A stretch of 64,000 nt of DNA. Origin: CAZAAW01 sp964483325. Its GTDB lineage: Bacteria > Pseudomonadota > Alphaproteobacteria > Rhizobiales > Kaistiaceae. Made by a program: the position numbers and the translations under genes. Positions within the stretch are counted from its first letter, which is position 1; each line of letters opens with the position of its first letter. The notes beneath the pieces are model-generated. The model did no database searches. It had not been told where the DNA came from and saw only the letters and a list, made by a program, of their open reading frames with translations. Shown one piece after another: positions 26,558 through 36,210 of the stretch. Location of the stretch: the NCBI GenBank assembly GCA_964483325.1, contig CAZAAW010000001.1, positions 1 through 64,000 on the forward strand. Direction: 5' to 3'.

Positions 26558-27547
26558 ATGGCCGATCACGACCCGATCGATCTGCCCGAAGACGAAGCAC
26601 CCGACGCTGAGGGGCAGGACGAAGCCGGCTCGGCATCGCCGCTGCCGGCCGGCGAGACGCGCTGCGGCTTCGTCGCCCTGATCGGGGCGCCCAATGCCGG
26701 CAAGTCGACGCTGCTCAACCAGCTGGTCGGCACCAAGGTGTCGATCGTCACCCACAAGGTGCAGACGACGCGCGCCATCATCCGCGGCATCGCCCTGGAG
26801 GGGCCGGCTCAGATCATCTTCATCGACACGCCCGGCATCTTCCGGCCGAAGCGCCGCCTCGACCGCGCCATGGTCGAGACCGCCTGGGGCGGCGCCCGCG
26901 ATGCCGATCTGGTCGCCTTGCTGATCGACGCGCAGAAGGGCATCGATCGGGAAGTGCGGGATATCCTGAAGGGCCTGCAGGATGTGCGGCAGCCGCGCAT
27001 CGCCATCCTCAACAAGGTTGATGCCGTGCCGCGCCCGTCGCTGTTGGCGCTGGCGGCGGCGGTCGACGAGGCGGGTCCGTTCGAGCGCATCTTCATGGTG
27101 TCGGCGCTCACCGGCGACGGCTGCCAGGACCTCCTGGCCTATTTCGCCAGCGCCGTCCCGCCGGGACCGTGGCTCTATCCCGAAGACCAGGTCTCCGACC
27201 TGCCGCTGCGCAATCTCGCCGCCGAGATCACCCGCGAGAAGCTGTTCCTGCGCCTGCACGAAGAGCTTCCCTACGCCTCGACGGTCGAGACGACGTCCTG
27301 GCAGGACCGGCCGGACGGCTCGGCCCGCGTCGAGCAGACTATCTACGTGACCCGCGAGGGGCACAAGAAGATCGTCCTCGGCAAGGGCGGGCAGACCATC
27401 AAGGCCATCTCCACCGCGGCGCGGCTGGACATCGCCGAGGCGGCGGAGAAGCCGATCCACCTCTTCCTGTTCGTCAAGGTGCGCGAGAACTGGGCTGACG
27501 ACCCGGAGCGCTACCGCGAAATGGGGATCGAATTCCCCAAGGGCTGA
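26558..27547 (+). CDS. era: GTPase Era
   Basis: A 329-residue GTPase for 16S rRNA maturation and 30S assembly. It has a short acidic N-terminal extension, then GAPNAGKSTLLNQL (G1), DTPGIF (G3), NKVD (G4) and a C-terminal KH domain (REGHKKIVLGKGGQTIKAIS). It starts 2 bases after rnc. Its stop codon abuts the convergent transglycosylase stop with no gap. Confidence 0.97.
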   Translation: MADHDPIDLPEDEAPDAEGQDEAGSASPLPAGETRCGFVALIGAPNAGKSTLLNQLVGTKVSIVTHKVQTTRAIIRGIALEGPAQIIFIDTPGIFRPKRRLDRAMVETAWGGARDADLVALLIDAQKGIDREVRDILKGLQDVRQPRIAILNKVDAVPRPSLLALAAAVDEAGPFERIFMVSALTGDGCQDLLAYFASAVPPGPWLYPEDQVSDLPLRNLAAEITREKLFLRLHEELPYASTVETTSWQDRPDGSARVEQTIYVTREGHKKIVLGKGGQTIKAISTAARLDIAEAAEKPIHLFLFVKVRENWADDPERYREMGIEFPKG

Positions 27548-28369
27548 TTACCGGCTGAGCTGGTCGGCGAAGGCGGCGATCGTCTTGGCCACCACCGGCG
27601 ACCTGTTCCACTGGCGGATGACATCGAAATTCGCCGTGCCCTCGTCCCAGGGCTGGCCGGCCCGCCAGCCATATCCCTTGAGATAATTGGCGGTCGAGGC
27701 GAGGACGTCGGCGGTGCTGCCGATGAGGTTGCGCTTGCCGTCGCCGTCGAAGTCCACGGCGAACTTCACGTAAGAGGACGGCATGAACTGCGTCTGTCCC
27801 AGTTCGCCGGCCCAGGCGCCGCGCATCTGGCCGGGCGTCAGGTCGCCGCCCTGCACGAGCTCCAGCGCATGTATCAGCTCGGCGCGGAACATCTCGGTGC
27901 GCCGGCAGTCATAGGCTAGCGTCGCCAGCGACCGCAGCGTCGACATCTTGCCGGTATTGGCGCCGAAATCGGTCTCGAGCCCCCAGATCGCTACAACCAC
28001 GGCGCCGGGAACGCCGAAGCGCGCCTCGATGCGGGACAGGAGCTGGGCATTGCGCTGCATCAGGCTGCGGGCCCGCTTCAGCCGCGGCGGGATGCGGCTG
28101 GCGGAGAATTCCTCGAAGCTCATGCGGAAGGCGCGCTGGTTGCGGTCGGCGACGATGACCTTGGGATCGAACGTGACGCCGCCAAGGGCCGCCTCCAGCG
28201 TTCGCGGCCGGATGCCCTGGCGCACGGCGTCCTGCCGGAAGGCTGCGAGCCATTCGCCGAAATCGCCGGTGTTCTCGCAGGCCGGCGCCCGCTGCGCCGC
28301 CGCCGGCAGGGCGACGGTCAGGCCGAGGGCAAGGGCAAGGGCAAGGAACGGAAGCGCACGGGAGAGCAT
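27548..28369 (-). CDS. lytic murein transglycosylase, MltB/SLT_2 type
   Basis: A 273-residue exported enzyme cutting peptidoglycan. It has a signal peptide (SRALPFLALALALGLTVALP), then the MltB pattern FDPKVIVADRNQ, the catalytic region VVAIWGLETDFGANTGKMST with the acid Glu, and GELGQTQFMPSSYVKFAVDF. I chose the start at 28369 because GGAGGTCGACC lies directly upstream. It diverges from recO. Confidence 0.92.
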   Translation of the reverse strand: MLSRALPFLALALALGLTVALPAAAQRAPACENTGDFGEWLAAFRQDAVRQGIRPRTLEAALGGVTFDPKVIVADRNQRAFRMSFEEFSASRIPPRLKRARSLMQRNAQLLSRIEARFGVPGAVVVAIWGLETDFGANTGKMSTLRSLATLAYDCRRTEMFRAELIHALELVQGGDLTPGQMRGAWAGELGQTQFMPSSYVKFAVDFDGDGKRNLIGSTADVLASTANYLKGYGWRAGQPWDEGTANFDVIRQWNRSPVVAKTIAAFADQLSR

Positions 28370-28490
28370 GGGTCGACCTCCATGATCGATGTCACCGACA
28401 AGAATCTCCGCCGAAATCCTATCAGCTGGTGAACGGATCGGCGCCTGAGGCGATTCCCCGGCCACGCTTCGCCCATGCTATCCTGAGTCC

Positions 28491-29237
28491 ATGCAATGGA
28501 GCGATGAAGGCATCATCCTGGCGACCCGCCATCACGGCGAGAGCAGCCTGATCCTGGAGGTGATGACTCCCCGGCACGGCCGGCATCTCGGGCTGGTGCG
28601 CGGCGGCCGCTCGCGCCGGCAGCAGCCTTTTCTGCAGCCCGGCAATTCGGTTTCCGTGACGTGGCGGGCGCGCCTCGACGAGCATCTCGGCAATTTCGCC
28701 GCCGAGCCGACCGTTGAGCGCGTCAGCCGGCTGATGGCCACCGCCTGCGGCATCTACGGCCTCCAGATGCTGGGGGCGCTCCTGCATCTGCTGCCCGAGC
28801 GCGACAGCCATCCCCGGCTTCATACGGCGCTGGGCGCCATTCTCGACGGCCTCGACGGAGACGTCGTGACGGCCGGCGAGCTGCTGGTGCGCTTCGAGCT
28901 GGAAGTCCTCAATGCGCTCGGCTACGGCCTCGACCTGTCGCGCTGCGCCGCCACCGGCAGCACGGACGACCTCGCCTTTGTCTCGCCGCGCAGCGGTCGC
29001 GCCGTCAGCCGCGCCTCCGGCGAGCCCTACCGTAGCCGGCTCTTCCGCCTGCCGCGTTTTCTCGTGGCGCGCGCCGACGGTCCGCCGACGGCGGCCGATC
29101 TCGTCGATGGCTTCGCGCTCTGCGGTTATTTCTTCGACCGGCATGTTTATGGACCGCGCGGCCTTGCCGAATCGCCGGCGCGGTCCTCCTTCATCGACCT
29201 GCTGCGGCGCGCCGAATTGCCGGCGGCGGCAGAATAG
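28491..29237 (+). CDS. recO: DNA repair protein RecO
   Basis: A 248-residue recombination mediator of the RecFOR pathway. It starts MQWSDEGIILATRHHGESSL (OB fold), with GRHLGLVRGGRSRR and a helical C-terminal domain (RFELEVLNALGYGLDLSRC). Of the usual zinc cysteines only a few remain, as in many alphaproteobacterial RecO proteins. The glycosyltransferase gene starts 4 bases after its stop. Confidence 0.94.
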   Translation: MQWSDEGIILATRHHGESSLILEVMTPRHGRHLGLVRGGRSRRQQPFLQPGNSVSVTWRARLDEHLGNFAAEPTVERVSRLMATACGIYGLQMLGALLHLLPERDSHPRLHTALGAILDGLDGDVVTAGELLVRFELEVLNALGYGLDLSRCAATGSTDDLAFVSPRSGRAVSRASGEPYRSRLFRLPRFLVARADGPPTAADLVDGFALCGYFFDRHVYGPRGLAESPARSSFIDLLRRAELPAAAE

Positions 29238-29241
29238 GCGG

Positions 29242-30105
29242 ATGCCCAGGGCGATCATCGTCCGCCACAGCGGCAACATGGGCAATCGCATGTTCCAGTA
29301 CATGCTCGCCCGCGCCCTGCAGATGCGGGTTCCCGAAGCGGAGATATCCGGGCTGGATCTGCCCGAATGGGGCATCATGGTGCCGCCACCGGAGCCGCCT
29401 CCCGCCGGCCTGCTGGAGGTGGCCGGGGCGCACGAGTTCAACCTCGACCGCCTGGCCTATGCGCTGAACAGCGGCCTGGTGCCGGCGCTGTCGCTGCGCG
29501 GCTTCGCCCAGCGCCTGGAATACTATGCCGACCGGCAGGCCTTCGCGGCGCTATTCCCTGACGACGAGCCGGCGGTGGCGGGCTATGGCGATGATGTTCT
29601 CGTCATCAATATCCGGGCCGGCGAGGTGATCGAAGCGGCGCATCCGGATTATCGGCCGCTGCCGCTCGCCTATTATCTCCGCCTCGTCGAGGAGACCGGT
29701 CTCCGGCCGGTTTTCATGGGCCAGACCGGGGGCGAGGACCCCTACAGCCGGCGCCTGCGGGAGGTCTTCGCCGACGCCGAGTTCGTGCCGCATGTCTCGC
29801 CCGGCCGGGATTTCGCGCTGCTGCGCCGCTCGCGCAATCTGGTCATGAGCATCAGCTCGTTCTCCTGGCTTGCGTGCTGGTTCTCCGAGGCGACGCGCAT
29901 CTTCATGCCGGTCGCCGGCCTGTTCGACCCGCGCCAGCGCCGCGACGTGAACCTCCTGCCGGTCGGCGATGCACGTTACCGTTTCTTCGATTTCGGGCCG
30001 GGGCGCTGGACCGGCCGGCCGGACGAGCTGCGCGCCCTCATGCTGTCGACGGCGCCGGTGCAGGAATTGCCCGTGGATGCCGTGCGCCGCCTGATTCCTG
30101 TTTGA
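29242..30105 (+). CDS. GT11-like (fucosyltransferase-type) glycosyltransferase
   Basis: A 287-residue protein with the family 11 layout: HSGNMGNRMFQYMLARALQM at the N-terminus (compare GLGNQ-FQYA of alpha-1,2-fucosyltransferases), a middle INIRAGEVI in the place of the HxRRGD box, and RNLVMSISSFSWLACWFSEA in the place of the SxSTFSWW box. The donor-binding motif is degenerate (NIRAGE), so the sugar is uncertain. It starts 4 bases after recO, probably in the same transcript; this is not a usual member of the era-recO-parC block. The true role could be decoration of a surface glycan. Confidence 0.7.
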   Translation: MPRAIIVRHSGNMGNRMFQYMLARALQMRVPEAEISGLDLPEWGIMVPPPEPPPAGLLEVAGAHEFNLDRLAYALNSGLVPALSLRGFAQRLEYYADRQAFAALFPDDEPAVAGYGDDVLVINIRAGEVIEAAHPDYRPLPLAYYLRLVEETGLRPVFMGQTGGEDPYSRRLREVFADAEFVPHVSPGRDFALLRRSRNLVMSISSFSWLACWFSEATRIFMPVAGLFDPRQRRDVNLLPVGDARYRFFDFGPGRWTGRPDELRALMLSTAPVQELPVDAVRRLIPV

Positions 30106-30157
30106 AAGCCAGTAACTTGGCGATGCCTTGAGCCGGCCGCCGCGCCTCGGCTATGCC

Positions 30158-32410
30158 ATGACGATGGCAACCGACCTGATTCCCGGCACGATCGAGCCGG
30201 TCAACCTGCGCGAGGAGCTGGAAAAGCGCTACCTCGCCTATGCGCTGTCGACCATCACCGGGCGCGCCCTGCCGGACGCCCGCGACGGCCTGAAGCCGGT
30301 GCATCGGCGCGTGCTCTACGCTATGCGCCAGCTGCGCCTCGATCCTGGTTCCGGCTTCAAGAAATCCGCCCGCGTCGTCGGCGACGTGATTGGCAAGTAC
30401 CATCCGCATGGCGACCAGTCGGTCTACGACGCGCTGGTGCGGCTGGCGCAGGATTTCGCCGTCCGCTACCCGCTGATCGACGGCCAGGGCAATTTCGGCA
30501 ATGTCGACGGCGATGGTGCGGCGGCCATGCGCTACACCGAGGCGCGCATGACGGAGGTGGCGCGGCTCCTCCTCGACGGCCTCGACGAGGATGCTGTCGA
30601 TTTCCGCGAGACCTATGATGGGGAGGAGCGCGAGCCGATCGTCCTGCCCGGCGCCTTCCCCAATCTCCTCGCCAACGGCTCGTCCGGCATCGCCGTTGGC
30701 ATGGCGACCTCCATCCCGCCGCACAACGCGGCGGAGCTCTGCGACGCGGCGCTGCATCTCATCAAGCATCCCAATGCCTCGATCGAGAAGCTTGTCGATT
30801 TCGTGCCGGGGCCGGATTTTCCCACCGGCGGCGTGATCGTCGAAAGCCGGGCAAGCATCGTCGAGGCCTATCGCAGCGGCCGCGGCGGCTTCCGCGTCCG
30901 GGCGCGCTGGACGACGGAAGATACCGGACGCGGCACCTTCGTGGTGGTGGTGACGGAGATCCCCTACCAGGTGCAGAAGTCGCGGTTGATCGAGAAGGTC
31001 GCCGAGCTGCTGCTGGCCAAGAAGCTGCCGCTGCTTGCCGACATCCGCGACGAGTCGGCGGAGGATATCCGCATCGTCCTGGAGCCGCGCAGCCGTACGG
31101 TCGACCCGGCCATCCTGATGGAATCGCTCTTCAAGCTCACGGAGCTGGAAGTGCGCATTCCGCTCAACATGAATGTCCTGTCGCGCGGCGCCGTCCCGCA
31201 GGTGATGTCGCTGGCGGCGCTGCTGCGCGAATGGCTCGACCATCGCCGCACCGTGCTTGTCCGGCGCTCGCGGCACCGCCTCGGCCATATCCAGCACCGG
31301 CTGGAGGTTCTGGGCGGCCTGCTGATCGCCTATCTCAACCTTGACGAGGTGATCCGCATCATCCGCTACGAGGACGAGCCGAAGCCGGCGCTGATGGAGA
31401 CTTTTGCGCTGACCGACGTGCAGGCCGAGGCGATCCTCAACATGCGGCTGCGCAACCTGCGCAAGCTGGAGGAGACGGAAATCCGCTCCGAGAACGAGGC
31501 GCTGTCGGCCGAGCGCGACCAGATCGAGGCTCTGCTGGGCTCGGAAGGCAAGCAGTGGGATACCGTCGCCTGGGAAATCCGCAATGTGCGCAAGACGTTC
31601 GGACCCGACACCGAGCTCGGCCGGCGCCGCACCAGCTTTGCCGAGGCGCCGGTGCATGCCGAGGTAGATATCCAGACGGCGATGATCGAGCGCGAGCCGA
31701 TCACCGTGGTGGTATCGCAGAAGGGCTGGATCAGGGCGATGCGCGGCCATCTCGCCGACATGGCGTCGCTCACCTTCAAGGAAGGCGATGCGCTAAAATC
31801 GGCCTTCCATGCCGAGACGACGGACAAGATCCTCTTCTTCTCGACCGCCGGCCGCTTCTACACGCTCACCGCCGACAAGCTGCCCGGCGGGCGCGGCCAG
31901 GGCGAGCCGCTGCGGCTGATGGCCGACATGGCCGATGGCGAGGACGTCGTCGCCGTCTTCGCCCATCGGCCGGATCGCAAGCTCCTCCTGGTTTCGACGG
32001 AGGGCAAGGGCTTCGTCGTCGCCGAGGCGGACGTGCTCGCCAATACCCGCAAGGGCAAGCAGGTGATGTCGGTCGACGGCAAGGAGGAGGCGCGCCTGTG
32101 CGTCGGCGCCGATGGCGACCATGTCGCGGTGATCGGCGAGAATCGCAAGCTCCTCGTCTTCCCGCTGGCGCAGGTGCCGGAGATGGCGCGCGGCAAGGGC
32201 GTCCGGCTGCAGCGCTACAAGGACGGCGGCGTGTCGGACGCCCGCGTCTTCGCCGGCGAGGCGGGGCTTAGCTGGGTCGATTCGTCGGGGCGCTCCTTCA
32301 CCCGCTCCCTTGCCGAGCTCAAGGACTGGCTCGGCGACAGGGCGCAGGCCGGGCGGCTGCCGCCGACCGGCTTCCCGCGCAGCAACAGGTTCGGAACGCC
32401 GGCGCTCTAG
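30158..32410 (+). CDS. parC: DNA topoisomerase IV subunit A
   Basis: A 750-residue type IIA topoisomerase subunit that separates daughter chromosomes. It has RYLAYALSTITGRALPDARD, the quinolone-region sequence HPHGDQSVYDALVRLAQ, the catalytic tyrosine context AAMRYTEARM, and C-terminal beta-propeller repeats. The resistance-region serine (GDQS) is wild type. I chose the ATG at 30158; 30164 is possible. It is convergent with the GT21-like gene, 4 bases apart. Confidence 0.96.
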   Translation: MTMATDLIPGTIEPVNLREELEKRYLAYALSTITGRALPDARDGLKPVHRRVLYAMRQLRLDPGSGFKKSARVVGDVIGKYHPHGDQSVYDALVRLAQDFAVRYPLIDGQGNFGNVDGDGAAAMRYTEARMTEVARLLLDGLDEDAVDFRETYDGEEREPIVLPGAFPNLLANGSSGIAVGMATSIPPHNAAELCDAALHLIKHPNASIEKLVDFVPGPDFPTGGVIVESRASIVEAYRSGRGGFRVRARWTTEDTGRGTFVVVVTEIPYQVQKSRLIEKVAELLLAKKLPLLADIRDESAEDIRIVLEPRSRTVDPAILMESLFKLTELEVRIPLNMNVLSRGAVPQVMSLAALLREWLDHRRTVLVRRSRHRLGHIQHRLEVLGGLLIAYLNLDEVIRIIRYEDEPKPALMETFALTDVQAEAILNMRLRNLRKLEETEIRSENEALSAERDQIEALLGSEGKQWDTVAWEIRNVRKTFGPDTELGRRRTSFAEAPVHAEVDIQTAMIEREPITVVVSQKGWIRAMRGHLADMASLTFKEGDALKSAFHAETTDKILFFSTAGRFYTLTADKLPGGRGQGEPLRLMADMADGEDVVAVFAHRPDRKLLLVSTEGKGFVVAEADVLANTRKGKQVMSVDGKEEARLCVGADGDHVAVIGENRKLLVFPLAQVPEMARGKGVRLQRYKDGGVSDARVFAGEAGLSWVDSSGRSFTRSLAELKDWLGDRAQAGRLPPTGFPRSNRFGTPAL

Positions 32411-32414
32411 CGGT

Positions 32415-33596
32415 CTAGCGCGAGAAGAGGCGCGTCCGCCGGCGCGGTGGCTTCGGCGCGCCGGCCTGCCGCAAGTCGGCGGCACTGCCGATTGTCATGT
32501 CGTTGCCGCGCCACTCGAAGCGGTTGCCGAGCCAGCCGGCGAGCCAGATCACCGGCAGCAGAAGGTCGCGCAGGACCATGCCGAGGAGGATCGTCGCCAA
32601 TGCCGGCCAGCCGCAGAGGCGTGCGGCGGCATATTCGGCGGCGTACCAGGCGGTCAGGAAGGCCGGCACGACGGCCAGCGGCCAGTCCCATGCAGCGGCG
32701 ATCGTGGCGAGGGCGAGAGCCGGCAGGAGCCCGCCGGCCAGGACCTCGAAGGCGAAGCCCAGCGGAAAGGCGGACCTGCGGATGCGGGCCCACCGCACCT
32801 GCCGCTGCCACACCTCGGTGAAGCTGCGCTGGCCGATCGGCTGCGGAAAGGGGTGCTGGACCGAGCGGACGCGCCGCCCGCGGCCGCGCACCAGCTTGGT
32901 CGCCGCGGCGTCCTCGGCCACTTCGGCGGCGAGAACCCGGATGCCGCCGGCGGCATCGAGATCGGCCTTGCGCCACAGCATCGTCTTGCCATGGGCGAAG
33001 CCGATGCCGGCGATGTCGGCGAAGAGCATGGCGCGCGCCTGATAGGTGTTCATGAAAGCGCATTCCATGTCGGCCCACAGGCCGGCAGGGGCGCTGCACA
33101 GCGCCGGCGAGGTGGCGACGCCGGTCTTGTCGTCCCAGGCGGCGAGCAGCTGGTCGATGGCGTCCGGCGGCAGCAGGACGTTGCTGTCGATCATCGCCAC
33201 CCACGCCGCCTCCGCCGCCGCCCAGCCTTTCACCAGGTTGTTGAGCTTGGGATTGATGCCGACCCGCTCGTCGCCGACCAGGATGCGCGCCGGAACCTGG
33301 GGGTGCGCGTCGATGAGGCTCTGCACCACGGGAATGATCGGGTCTCCGGCGGAAGCGACGCAGAAGATCAGGTCGTAGCGCGGATAGGCGAGGGTGAAGC
33401 GCGAGGCGAGCGTCCGGCGGATATTGTTCTCGATGCCGCGCACCGGAACCAGGATCGTTACCGGCGGCCGCTCGCGTCCCGCCGGGAGGCTCGACAGCGG
33501 CGTCCGCAGGCGGCGCACCACGAGGCCGAGGCTGACGGCGTGGAACCCGGCAGCCAGAACGAAATAGAGCGCAAGAGCGAGCAGCAGCGGCGACAT
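32415..33596 (-). CDS. GT21-family (ceramide-glucosyltransferase-like) glycosyltransferase
   Basis: A 393-residue membrane glycosyltransferase. It has an N-terminal helix (SPLLLALALYFVLAAGFHAV), a GT-A domain with VTILVPVRGIENN, the acidic positions in VAMIDSNV and AEVAEDAAATK, and the (Q/R)xxRW box QRQVRWARIRR. Two to three C-terminal membrane helices follow. This is the pattern of family 21 enzymes that transfer glucose or related sugars to ceramide or similar lipids. The real acceptor here is unknown. It stands alone between parC (convergent) and radC. Confidence 0.85.
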   Translation of the reverse strand: MSPLLLALALYFVLAAGFHAVSLGLVVRRLRTPLSSLPAGRERPPVTILVPVRGIENNIRRTLASRFTLAYPRYDLIFCVASAGDPIIPVVQSLIDAHPQVPARILVGDERVGINPKLNNLVKGWAAAEAAWVAMIDSNVLLPPDAIDQLLAAWDDKTGVATSPALCSAPAGLWADMECAFMNTYQARAMLFADIAGIGFAHGKTMLWRKADLDAAGGIRVLAAEVAEDAAATKLVRGRGRRVRSVQHPFPQPIGQRSFTEVWQRQVRWARIRRSAFPLGFAFEVLAGGLLPALALATIAAAWDWPLAVVPAFLTAWYAAEYAAARLCGWPALATILLGMVLRDLLLPVIWLAGWLGNRFEWRGNDMTIGSAADLRQAGAPKPPRRRTRLFSR

Positions 33597-33702
33597 GGGG
33601 AGCCGGATAGGCTGGCCTTATGACCGAACGATGAAGCCGGCGTGACCGCCAGAGTGCTCCCGGTCGGCGGCGGCTACAACTGCCAATTGCCTGGTCGGAT
33701 GC

Positions 33703-34404
33703 TCAGAGATGGCCGAGGGCGCGCAGGCTGGCATGGCCGCTCCGCCCGACGATGATGTGATCGTGGATGACGATCCCCAGCGGCTTGCTCGCCTCAACCA
33801 GCAGCCGCGTCATCTCGATATCGGCGCGCGACGGCGATGGATCGCCGGAGGGATGATTGTGCACCAGGATGAGGGCAGTGGCCGCCAGCTCGAGAGCGCG
33901 CTTCATCACCTCGCGCGGATAGACCGGCGTGTGGTCGACGGTGCCGACCTGCTGCACCTCGTCGGCGATCAGGCCGTTCTTCTTGTCGAGGAACAGAATC
34001 CGGAACTGTTCGCGCGCCTCATAGGCCATGGCGACGCGGCAATAGGCGAGCACGGTATCCCAGGAGGCGAGCAGCGGGCGATCCCTTACCGCATCCCTGG
34101 CGTAGCGGCGCGCCGCCGCCTCGATGGCCTTTAGGCCCGCTGCGGCGCTGTCGCCGATGCCGTCGAAGGCGACAAGCTGCTCTTCCGGGGCGGCGAGGAC
34201 TTCGGAGAAGCTGCCGAACCGTGCCAGCAGCGCCTTGGCGATTGGCTTGGTGTCGCGGCGCGGCACGAGCTGGAAGAGCAGCAGTTCGAGAAGCTCGTAA
34301 TCAGCCAGCGCCTCGCCACCGGCGTCGCGGAAGCGCGATCGGAGCCGCTGCCGATGGCCGGCGAAATGCGGCTGCTGCCGGCTGCCCGGCGGGCGCTGGC
34401 TCAT
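33703..34404 (-). CDS. radC: RadC/JAB-domain protein
   Basis: A 233-residue protein with an N-terminal helix-hairpin-helix half (FDGIGDSAAAGLKAIEAA) and a JAB1/MPN metalloprotein domain with the complete metal site (LVHNHPSGDPSPSRAD). Named for an old DNA-repair assignment, its real function is unsettled. Its ATG overlaps the map stop codon by four bases, so map and radC are co-transcribed. Confidence 0.95.
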   Translation of the reverse strand: MSQRPPGSRQQPHFAGHRQRLRSRFRDAGGEALADYELLELLLFQLVPRRDTKPIAKALLARFGSFSEVLAAPEEQLVAFDGIGDSAAAGLKAIEAAARRYARDAVRDRPLLASWDTVLAYCRVAMAYEAREQFRILFLDKKNGLIADEVQQVGTVDHTPVYPREVMKRALELAATALILVHNHPSGDPSPSRADIEMTRLLVEASKPLGIVIHDHIIVGRSGHASLRALGHL

Positions 34405-35231
34405 GCGCCCCGCTGATGCGAGCGATCGGTGCCGTTGAGCGATTGCGTGAAGATCTCGCAGCCGGCCTCTGTGACGCCGACGGTATGTTCGTACTGCGCC
34501 GACAGCGACCGGTCGCGGGTGACGGCCGTCCAGCCGTCGGAGAGGATCTTCACCTGCGGCCGGCCGAGATTGATCATCGGCTCGATGGTGAAGATCATGC
34601 CGGCCCTGAGCGGGATGCCGTCATTGGGGCTGCCATAGTGCAGGATGTTCGGGGCGTCGTGGAACAGCCGCCCGACGCCGTGGCCGCAGAAGTCGCGCAC
34701 GACGCTGCAGCGCTCGCCCTCCGCGAAGCTCTGGATGGCATGGCCGATATCGCCCGTGGTGTTCCCCGGGCGCACCTCGGCTATGCCGCGCATCATCGCC
34801 TCGTAGGTGACGTCCATCAGCCGCTCGGCGGCCCGCTTCACCTCGCCGACGGAATACATGCGGCTCGAATCGCCGTGCCAGCCGTCAACGATCAGCGTGA
34901 CGTCGATATTGACGATGTCGCCCTCGCGCAGCGCCTTGTCGTTGGGGATGCCGTGGCAGACGACGTGGTTGATCGACGTGCAGGTCGACCGCGTATAGCC
35001 GCGATAGCCGAGCGTCGCTGGGATGGCGTCGTTCGCCATGGCGAAATCATAGACGAAACGGTCGATGGCGTCGGTGGTGACACCGGGACGGACGATCTCG
35101 ACAAGCGCGTCGAGGCATTGCGCCACGAGGCGACCGGCGCGCCGCATGCCGGCGAAATCGGCCTCGCCGTAGAGCTTGATTTGACCATTGTTACGCAGCG
35201 GAACCAGCGCTGCGTCGACATAGGTGACCAT
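34401..35231 (-). CDS. map: methionine aminopeptidase, type I
   Basis: A 276-residue enzyme removing the N-terminal methionine. Metal ligands are visible in NIDVTLIVDGWHGDSSRMY (two Asp), CGHGVGRLFHDAP (His) and FTIEPMI (Glu), with a final Glu in QYEHTVGVTE. TSINHVVCHGIP holds the substrate-site histidine. radC overlaps its stop. Confidence 0.97.
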   Translation of the reverse strand: MVTYVDAALVPLRNNGQIKLYGEADFAGMRRAGRLVAQCLDALVEIVRPGVTTDAIDRFVYDFAMANDAIPATLGYRGYTRSTCTSINHVVCHGIPNDKALREGDIVNIDVTLIVDGWHGDSSRMYSVGEVKRAAERLMDVTYEAMMRGIAEVRPGNTTGDIGHAIQSFAEGERCSVVRDFCGHGVGRLFHDAPNILHYGSPNDGIPLRAGMIFTIEPMINLGRPQVKILSDGWTAVTRDRSLSAQYEHTVGVTEAGCEIFTQSLNGTDRSHQRGA

Positions 35232-35426
35232 GTCCGATCCGAAGCAAGGGGTGGAGGGGGACGCCCGCGCCGCAGGTTAGTGCAAAGCCGGTGCCGAGGC
35301 GAGCGTGTTGCCGCCGCATGTGGCAAGCCGGGGCGGCGAGTGCAAGCTTCTCGCGCTTGAGTGGCGTGGGTGTCGGGCGTAAAGCCAGTCTCCGCCGCAC
35401 GCCGCAGGATCGCCCATGGATTGCCA

Positions 35427-36167
35427 ATGACCGGGACCATCGTCACAGCCGCCCTCGTCATCATCGGCGACGAGATCCTGTCCGGCCGGACCAAGGACAA
35501 GAACATCGGCTATGTCGCCGAATACCTGACGGGGATCGGCATCGACCTTCGTGAGGTGCGTATCGTTCCCGACATCGAGGATGAGATCGTCGCGGCAGTG
35601 AATGCGATGCGCGTCCGCTACGATCAGGTCTTCACGACCGGCGGCATCGGCCCGACCCATGACGACATCACCGCCGACGCCATCGCCCGCGCCTTCGGCG
35701 TGCCGATCGATGTCGACGAGCGCGCCCTTGCCATGATGCAACGGCGCCATCCAGCGGCGCAGCTCAACGAAGCGCGGCGGCGCATGGCCCGCATTCCCGA
35801 GGGCGCGACGCTGATCGAGAATCCGCTGACGGCGGCACCCGGCTTCAGTATCGGCAATGTCCATGTCATGGCGGGTGTGCCGTCGATCATGCAGGCGATG
35901 CTGGACGACCTTGCCGCCCGGCTGCCGACGGGACAGAAGATGCTGTCGGCGACAATCCCGGCGGGCATGGGCGAAGGCCGCTATGCCGGCGGCCTGGCGG
36001 CGCTGCAGGCGCGCTATCCGGATGTCGCCATGGGCAGCTACCCGACCTTCGACGCTGCCGGCTTCAGCGCCGCCATCGTCCTGCGCAGCCGCGACGAGGC
36101 GCGGCTGGCGGAAGCGACAGCGGCCGTCGAGGCAATGCTGGCCGCCCTGCGCGGCGAGGCCGCCTGA
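35427..36167 (+). CDS. CinA-like molybdopterin-binding domain protein
   Basis: A 246-residue protein that is only the N-terminal MoCF/MogA-like half of CinA: AALVIIGDEILSGRTKDKNI, VFTTGGIGPTHDDITADAIA, and VMAGVPSIMQAML. It lacks the C-terminal nicotinamide-mononucleotide deamidase domain, which is common for the short alphaproteobacterial form. Its reaction is unproven; related domains have ADP-ribose pyrophosphatase activity. I chose the ATG at 35427. It diverges from map and precedes gpt. Confidence 0.88.
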   Translation: MTGTIVTAALVIIGDEILSGRTKDKNIGYVAEYLTGIGIDLREVRIVPDIEDEIVAAVNAMRVRYDQVFTTGGIGPTHDDITADAIARAFGVPIDVDERALAMMQRRHPAAQLNEARRRMARIPEGATLIENPLTAAPGFSIGNVHVMAGVPSIMQAMLDDLAARLPTGQKMLSATIPAGMGEGRYAGGLAALQARYPDVAMGSYPTFDAAGFSAAIVLRSRDEARLAEATAAVEAMLAALRGEAA

Positions 36168-36210
36168 ACGCCGTCCTTCCGGCCGGTTCGTTTTTAAAAA
36201 GGGGTTTTCC

